Shown: piece after piece, positions 57,487 to 64,000 of the stretch
Layout: each line of letters begins with the position of its first letter
How positions within the stretch are numbered: the first letter of the stretch is position 1
Assembly: GCA_011634665.1 (NCBI GenBank)
Contig: WAEK01000018.1
Span: 429,501 to 493,500 of the forward strand
Origin: Mortierella sp. BCC40632
Lineage: Eukaryota > Mortierellomycota > Mortierellomycetes > Mortierellales > Mortierellaceae
Length of the DNA: 64,000 bases
Direction of reading: 5' to 3'
Notes under the pieces: model-generated
Seen by the model: only the letters and a program-made list of their open reading frames with translations
Told to the model about the DNA's origin: nothing
Databases searched by the model: none
Position numbers and translations under genes: made by a program

Positions 57487-59679
57487 TCAATCTCTGTTCC
57501 GGAGAGTTCCCCAACGCACGAGCCGTACGCTGGCGCGCTTGATAGCCACGCTGGCTGGATGATGTGAAATCTTATACTGTAGACGGCCCACCTTCTTGCC
57601 ACGTCCTATCTCTGCCGTGGAAAACGGCTCGAATAGTTCGGCCCCTCCCTGCTCGTCCATATATCCCTCTCCGCTCATACCCTCTACTCCACGCTCTCCT
57701 GACACAGCCGTCATTGAGGATCCACTGGCAGCACTTTCTGTGGCGTTGATCCCACACAGTGACTGACTCCGTCGGAGTCCTTGTCGGCGACCATTCTCCT
57801 GTGCCAGATAGAATGCTCTAAAGTTTTTCTCCTCCTCCATTCGTTCCTTGAGGAGAGCATATTCCAGAGGCGTAGGCTCGTATGCACTCTTTGGCCTCGT
57901 TCGCTCACCGCTTTTGCCTGTGGCTGAGTTGGATCGACGACCTTGTTGACGCGGAACGGGTTCTGGGCCATGGACATTAGCTGTTTGAAACCGAGGGCTT
58001 GGGCTCTGCTCACGGGTATCTTCAAAGACGAGGTAACCCTTGTTTTGGTCTGGACCATCATCCTCACCCTGGACATAGATGGCGTGTCGACTTGCAGCTG
58101 CAGTACTTACGAGAGCCGTCTCGCTCGCGTAAAAACGTGCAGACCCTGCAATCTGTTTCCTAGAATTGAGAGAGGTGCTCCTTTTGGACACGATTTGTAC
58201 GCTCTGCTTTGAGAGCGATGAGTGTCTGGGTGGTCGAAGCTCAACAGGTGGAGGGAGGAGGATTTCTTCTTCTTCATAGAAGCTGGTTGATGGCGACGCA
58301 GACCGAAGAGATAGCTCGCTCATCGAGGCACGGGTGAGGTCGACCGAAATTTTCATCTTGGGAGTGCTGGCCAGGTTCCGAAGCACGTCGATAAACTTGG
58401 CAACGACGGCGTCCGAGATTTGACAATGAAGCACGATTCGGGCAGCATACCCACTCCCGCTGATCTTGATCCCCTCCTTGGCCAATTCGGCCATGAGATC
58501 CTCGATCGTGAACCCGGCCTCAGTAGTATCGACCCAGATCATGTTTGTTTCGACTGGATTGGTGATTTGACAACCAATTTGGAGAAAGGCTCGCTCCAGG
58601 AACTTTGCTTGAAGATGGGTAGACTCCATGGTCGGCCAATTGTTCTTGATACACCAAAGTGATGCCTCGGCCAAGAATCCAGCCTGACGCCAACCACCAC
58701 CAAAGAGTAAACGGAAGTGACGCGCCTTCTTGATAGCGGCTTCACTCCCGACAAGAATCGAGCCGATGGGTGCACCGATACCCTTGGAGAGACAGAGTGA
58801 AATGGTGTCAAAATTTTGACAGTACTCCTTCATCGATATTCCTGTGGCGATTGAGGCATGCCAGAGGCGAGCACCATCGAGATGAAGTTTGATCCCATGT
58901 TCTAGAGACAAGGCCCGGATCCGAACAATCTCTTCTAGAGGCATGATGGTCCCGTTGAGTGTGTTCTCGAGTGAGATGACTCGTGTGGGTGCATAGTGAA
59001 CGTCAACATCGAGGACAATCCTTGGAGCAATATCCTCCGCTGTCAGGTAGTGACCGTTAGAGGGCATCACAGCATACACGGCCGCTTGTGAGTGAAAGGA
59101 GATGCCCCCAGCTTCGTAGTTGTGAACATGGGAGCGAATGTCAACCAAGGCGGACTGAGGAGGGTTATTAAGGTGGACCCGAAGTGCCAGTTGATTTGTC
59201 TGGAGTGGGTCGCAAAAATAAATAAAAAAAAAAAAAAAGCAAACAGGAGACTGTGAGAAGACGAGTTGATTTTTTTTTTTTTTTTTTTTTGGGCGTGTTA
59301 GAAAACCTCACTTTACCATCGTCCCTGAAGCACAGAAGAGGGCAGCCTCATGACCACAGAGAGTGGCGACATAGCGCTCTAGTTTCTTGACCGAGTCGTC
59401 CTCATTATAGACATCATCGCCCAGAGAGGATCGAGCCATTGCAGCAAACAGTTCCGGAGTTGGTGCCGTTGCTATTCCCATTAGGTGATAGGGAGAGAAG
59501 ACGACGCAGCATGTGAGGAAGAAGGGGGTTGGATTATGCAATTCCAGCTATTCTCGTTTCGACCAATGGTGCAAAGCGATGTCGACTTTTTTTTTTTTTT
59601 TTTTTTTACCTGTGTCGCTTCGAAAATCCGAGTATGGGAGGGGGTTGATGATGGGCTTTGCTTTTGATGGGGTGGTCAT
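57487..59679 (-). CDS. GLY1: low-specificity L-threonine aldolase with an extra C-terminal domain
   Basis: Three exons keep phase: 59679-59610, 59471-59317 and 59199-57487, giving 645 aa. The first ~352 residues are a standard PLP-dependent threonine aldolase: FRSDTATAPTPELFAAMA, GDDVYNEDDSVKKLE, LFCASGTMTNQLALRVH, VDIRSHVHNYEAGG, LENTLNGTIMPLEEI, LHLDGARLWHAS, and the PLP-binding lysine in SLCLSKGIGAPIGS (about residue 214). The enzyme cleaves threonine to glycine and acetaldehyde. The remaining ~290 residues are low-complexity Ser/Arg/Pro/Glu-rich, with a short helical motif (EYALLKERMEEEKNFRAFYL), absent from yeast Gly1 (387 aa). No in-frame stop or consensus intron separates the tail, so it is either a real extension or a missed splice to a neighbouring gene. 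Confidence 0.9.
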
Positions 59680-62106
59680 TGTGGATGTGGAAGGTATTCT
59701 GTGGAGAGGTCGTTATTAGATTATTGTAGTCGTAGTGGTAAGAGTTGAGATGTCGATACAGTGGATATGCAAGATTGTGGGGAAGGAAGCAGGGGGGCAA
59801 CCGCAGATGGCAAAAAAAAAAAAGCAAAAGCAAAAAAAGCCAGTGACAGACAAAAAAAAAAAAAAAAAAAAAAAAAGAAAAAGAAAATAAGAATAAGAAA
59901 AAGAAAAGAAAGAGTAACACCGCATCAAAAATGGCAAAATAATAGGGAAAAAAAAATTAACAACGCAAGGAAGAGTGCCGAGTCGCAAGGGTCTTTATAT
60001 AGAAAGAGGAGGGACAATAGAAAAGATGAATGGCGAGTAGGGAAGTGAGTAAGGAGCAAGGAAGAAAGGGCAACAGTTGTTAATAGGAGTTTTTAGTGGC
60101 AGAGAGGACAGAGCTGTTGAAAGAAAGGGAAAAGGAAAGGACGAGCAGAAAAAGAGCAGAAAAGAGAGAGAAAGAGAGAGGAGAGAGAGCGGAAGTGAGA
60201 GCGGAAGAAAAAAGAAAAAAAAGAGAGATGTCGGCTATATAAACACACACCACCAGAGTTAACGCCCCACCAGGCACCAGTCTGCCATGCCGCAGGGCCT
60301 CGAGAAGGGTGGGGGGAAACAGGAGATGCGAGGAAATGAGAGAGAGAGAGAGAGAGAAAAAGGAGGTCCAGGGATGGATGCAGCCATAAACGGTTCAGTC
60401 ACTAACCTGGCGTACAGACCAATATGAAGCAAGCGGATCGAATGGGGGTGGGTTCTGCAGGCGAAGGGAGGATAAAAAGGGAGAGAGGAGGAGGTGGGGG
60501 TCTGGATTAAAAAAGAGAGATGCTGGTCAAGAGAGAGAGAGAGCGGCTCTTTTGGCAGGAGCAGTAAGACGTGAATGAGGTAGTTGGAGCTAACCAGGAT
60601 AATCACCGTTTTATGAAAAAAAAAAAAAAAAAAAAGAAATAGACACAGCAGGCAGTAGGAGGTTATTGGGCGTATCAGGGGCACTGATCCACATCGCTTG
60701 ACCATGGAGACCGACGGAGGATGACCATCCTAGCATTTTAGTCAATACCACAGAGGATGAGAGAGATTAACCCAATTTACAGCTTGATAGGTCGCATTGT
60801 GCGACAGTAAAGAAAATGCGAGGGGCTAAATAAGAATGTGTCGGGAGTAGGACCAGGTTGCCAGGAAAGCGATGCCAGAAAGCGGACAGGGACCCGCCTG
60901 GGAAGGATAAGAGAGAAAAGGATGAAGCGACTGTCACCTAACCACAGAGTGAGCTCCCAAAATGACCGATGTTGACTGCAGATCAATTAAAGACAGGGAG
61001 AAATATGAAATGAGAGTAGGAGAGAGGGAGAGTGAGGGAGAAATATGAGGAAGTGAGTTGGTGGAGGAAGGGGGCGAAATGAGAATGAAGAAATGGAAGA
61101 AGATCTCTTGGCAGGTTGCAACGGGACTGAACGGCTGAATTGTAGCCTCCATTGCTCCAATTCACTAGAGTACGATCCTTCTAGTAGCCCGAGGACAGGA
61201 AAAGGGGAACGAAATGAGAAACGGAGCGAGTCTTGGGTGAGAGACGCAGTTGTAACAGATCGCGCTTGTCTAGCTCGAAAGGAGAAGAGAGCGAAGAGGG
61301 GTCAGTGCATCTTGTTCTGTGGAAACACAGGGGCGGAGAAGGGGGGGGAAGAGAGAGAAAGAGAAAGAGAAGAGAAGGAGTGGAAGAAACGGGTGGGCAA
61401 TGCAGAAGAGAGCATCGGGGCAGATGCGATCGACTGGAGCAGACCGACAGACGAAAGTAGGACGGGAGGGTGGATGCAATCATGCGTATATATTTGCTTC
61501 TGACTGTTGGCATGATTGTGCACAAGAGATGGGATTGTCGCCTTGATTTGGGCTGAATGCAGCAGTAGGGAGCGAATAGGGCAGCGGTTCTCTCCCAGAC
61601 CACTGCTAATAATAATGAGAACATGCATTTTTTTTTTTTTTTTTTTTCTTCAGGATCAGGACTTGGCGCGTATTGACACATAGTATGGCGTTTGGACAAG
61701 ACTGAGAAGGAGCAATTCATCACCTCCCATCACCCCCTACTCCGGTACGCAGTCGCACAGCCCCCGGACGGGCATTGCTCAGCAAAACCGCGTGCGAGGT
61801 ACGTCGGGCCACGAGCATGGCTGTCACACGCGAACTCTGTTCTGATCGGATAGTGATGACAGAGTAGTGGGACAGAAGAGGAGAAAGTGACAGGGCAGAG
61901 GGAGTGACTCTGTGAGGCCAGAAAGTAGTCATCTTCGTCATCCCCATCATCCTCAAACTCCACCATTGTCTTCCATTGGAATCTCTTTTTTTTTTTTTTT
62001 TTTTTAAAGTCCATCCTGCTACAGACCTCGATCCCGATCCTTAGTCCTCATTCCCGATCCTAGGCTCATTCTAAATCTCCATTCATTCAATCGAACCCTT
62101 TACATC
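59680..62106. promoter_or_regulatory. 2.4-kb divergent intergenic region, purine-rich
   Basis: It lies between threonine aldolase (-) and the HAD gene (+). No ORF with recognisable domains. The + strand is rich in A- and GA-runs (A26 near 59850, GA tracts 60160-60230, 60330-60360, 60525-60545, 61355-61380), giving charged or Ser/Phe-rich spurious frames. It could hide unannotated 5'UTR exons or a non-coding transcript, but nothing supports one directly. Confidence 0.4.
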
Positions 62107-62733
62107 ATGCCCATCAAGAACCTCATCTTTGATCTCGGCAACGTTCTCTTGCGTCTGGACCAGGATGCAACTGCCAAGGCCTTTGTCGCACTTGGCGCAA
62201 CCAAGTTTCCATCACTCAAGGACCATGCCTCGTCCGAGGTGATCCTTGCCTACGAGAAGGGAAAGATCTCAGCCCCTGAATTCCGACAGACGGTCAGGGC
62301 GACAATGGGCCTGCGCGAATCAGTTACGGATGATGAAATTGACCACGCATGGAACGCCATGCTCCTGGATTTTCCAAAGGGTCGGTTGGAACTTATGAAG
62401 GAGCTCCGCACGGATCTTGGATACAGGGTGTATCTCCTGAGCAACACCAATGCGATTCATATCGATCATATCGACCGTGTCTGTCTTAAGGACTATACTG
62501 AGTCGTCGTTGCACCCGTTCTTTGACAAGGTCTACTATTCACACGAGCTTGGACTCCGTAAGCCTTCGGTCGAGGCCTTTGAGGCAATTCTCCAGGATCA
62601 AGGCCTGACGCCAGACGAGACCCTTTTTCTAGATGACATGCTCGAGAACGTTGAAGCAGCAAAGTCATGTGGACTGCAGGCAGTCCAAGTCGATGTCGAG
62701 ACAGACCTCGGATTTCTCCAGCTGCGTTTCTGA
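62107..62733 (+). CDS. HAD-superfamily hydrolase (YihX-like phosphatase)
   Basis: A single exon of 208 aa. HAD motif I is LIFDLGNVLLRLD; motif II the Ser in YLLSNTNAIH; motif III the Lys in GLRKPSVEAF; motif IV ETLFLDDMLENVEAAKSC. A helical cap lies between motifs I and II (about residues 18-90), subclass I. Motif I has Gly where most HAD phosphatases have the second Asp; this is also seen in the YihX/epoxide-hydrolase-N-terminal branch, so it is not a sign of inactivation. Relatives act on sugar phosphates (for example alpha-D-glucose-1-phosphate); the substrate here is unknown. The ATG at 62107 is the first of the frame and follows a pyrimidine-rich leader. Confidence 0.92.
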   Translation: MPIKNLIFDLGNVLLRLDQDATAKAFVALGATKFPSLKDHASSEVILAYEKGKISAPEFRQTVRATMGLRESVTDDEIDHAWNAMLLDFPKGRLELMKELRTDLGYRVYLLSNTNAIHIDHIDRVCLKDYTESSLHPFFDKVYYSHELGLRKPSVEAFEAILQDQGLTPDETLFLDDMLENVEAAKSCGLQAVQVDVETDLGFLQLRF

Positions 62734-63592
62734 GAAATGGTTGATTTGTTTGCAATATAGATTTCATTTAAACGGTTGGCTGTTGCCATGTCCATTCGAC
62801 CAGCCCTCAACAGTGCAGTGTTTCGAGGTTCCTCGGGCGTGGAAGGGTTGGCTAATTGGCTGGGGGCATGGCCTAATTAGCGCCGTCGACAGCAATAAAC
62901 ATGAATCGTCTCACGCGCCCGAGGGGAAGTAAAGAATGCTGGGGGAGGGAGGGGGAAAAGAAAGAGGCGCGGGCGAGTGGTGGCGGAGATGGAGGCAAGG
63001 CCAAAGGGCACAGCGCCTCCCCAAAGTAAACAAAGAAACGACAACGATTGCGCCAGGGATGGACCCTAGATATGATCATGACTATGGTCCCGTTGCCATG
63101 GATGGTTCTATGGCCATTAATGTGGTGCAGCCAGTTGTCGATCTGTGCAGACCAATCTGCTTTTCATATTCCACGTGGCTGGAAGGGAAGAGAAAGGGGC
63201 CAGCGTCAAGGCTTTTTTTCTTTTTCTTTCTTTTTACGAGTCATAGGAAACAACGGCAGAGGACCCAGCTCATTCCTGACGGCAGGTAGACAGGCAGAGA
63301 AAGTGGTGCGGTGTTGTTAGCGTTGACACATTGACTGTGGTTGGCCTTTTTTGGTCTGCGGATGGAATGGCGGTGTATGGGCGAGAGGTGATTGGTGGGC
63401 ACTGGGTAAGAAGGCCTGGTTGGCTGAGGAGGTCAAAAAAAAAAGACGAAAAGAGGCCAGCGCGCTGGGACGGATAGGGCCGCGGACATGGGCCATGGCT
63501 CGATGGGGGCATGCGTGTTAGGTAAGAGAAAGACACAGTGAGTGGGTAGAGCACGGTCTGTTGTGACGGATCTTCTTTTTTCTTTCTTTCTT

Positions 63593-63669
<77 letters not shown>

Positions 63670-64000
63670 CTTTTTCACACTCTCCGTTCTATCTCTCCTC
63701 TCCCCGACTCTTTTTCGTATCCTCACTCTCTCTCACACACACTCTCTCTCGTCACTACTCTCCTCCATTCCTCACTCTCCTCCACATCCTCACAGATATC
63801 TGCGGACCAGTCGACCAGGTAAGCATCTGCCATCCTGGACCTCACCAACAAGAACACACGAGAGAGAAGAGAGATAAAGAACGAAAGAAAAAGAAAAAAA
63901 AAAACGATAAAAAGAAAAACAAAAAAAAAATAAGAGCGCCGCCACGCACAGCCGCCCATCCGAGCTGGCTCTCTCTATCGCCTTCTCGCTCTTGCCCATT
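62734..64000. other. terminal region, possible 5' part of a gene beyond the window
   Basis: No supported ORF. From 63580 the + strand is strongly CT-rich, like a fungal promoter/5'UTR, and an ACCAGGTAAGCATC donor-like site lies at about 63816-63829. This may be the first, non-coding or very short exon of a + strand gene that continues outside. Confidence 0.35.
63594..63667. repeat. (TC)n microsatellite
   Basis: About 37 uninterrupted TC units. Confidence 0.95.

Noticed and set aside
59761..60262. Lysine-rich + strand ORFs upstream of the HAD gene
   Set aside because: Poly-A/GA composition only; no conserved motif.

Overview
The window looks like nuclear DNA of an early-diverging filamentous fungus, most likely Mortierellomycotina/Mucoromycota. 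That placement is an inference from three things: many short GT-AG introns plus two GC-AG introns, long poly-A/poly-T and GA/CT tracts, and a transposon set of Crypton with a GCR1_C domain, DD34E transposase and LINE RNase H. No rRNA or organellar sequence was seen. Coordinates given for introns were deduced by matching splice signals with reading phase; no transcript data were available.

Layout. (1) 1-8.2 kb is housekeeping: the start of a CSC1/TMEM63-type channel (-), UFD1 (-), then NAA35/MAK10 (+) diverging from UFD1. (2) 8.2-32 kb is a gene-poor accessory island. It holds a 3' Crypton fragment, a degenerate-zinc-finger/polyQ gene, minisatellites, a MITE next to a PD-(D/E)XK-like gene, two secreted-protein genes, a perfect inverted-repeat MITE, a nearly complete but broken Crypton, a zinc-finger/coiled-coil gene with one in-frame TGA, a DD34E transposase with a tail-to-tail second ORF carrying one in-frame TAG, a tRNA-Ser(AGA), and a 5'-truncated LINE. 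(3) 32-63 kb is again housekeeping and well packed: FKBP2 with a KDEL tail (-), a fungal TRP-like channel (+), SHQ1 (-), a RING-CH E3 ligase (-), OST5/TMEM258 (+), a SIKE/FGFR1OP2-type STRIPAK protein (+), a Sac2/INPP5F-type phosphoinositide phosphatase (+), an AKR7-type aldo-keto reductase (-), a threonine aldolase with a long extra tail (-), and a HAD phosphatase (+).

Functional themes. Several conserved genes serve the secretory pathway and protein quality control: UFD1 (Cdc48/ERAD), FKBP2 (ER folding), OST5 (N-glycosylation), the RING-CH ligase and the Sac2-like phosphatase. NAA35 acts in co-translational N-acetylation and SHQ1 in H/ACA snoRNP assembly. They are not an operon; the grouping is a fungal mix of divergent and convergent pairs. 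The most unusual material is in the island: broken or possibly read-through ORFs (in-frame stops in otherwise fully open multi-exon frames), a two-ORF DD34E transposon candidate, and an unclassified nuclease-like family.
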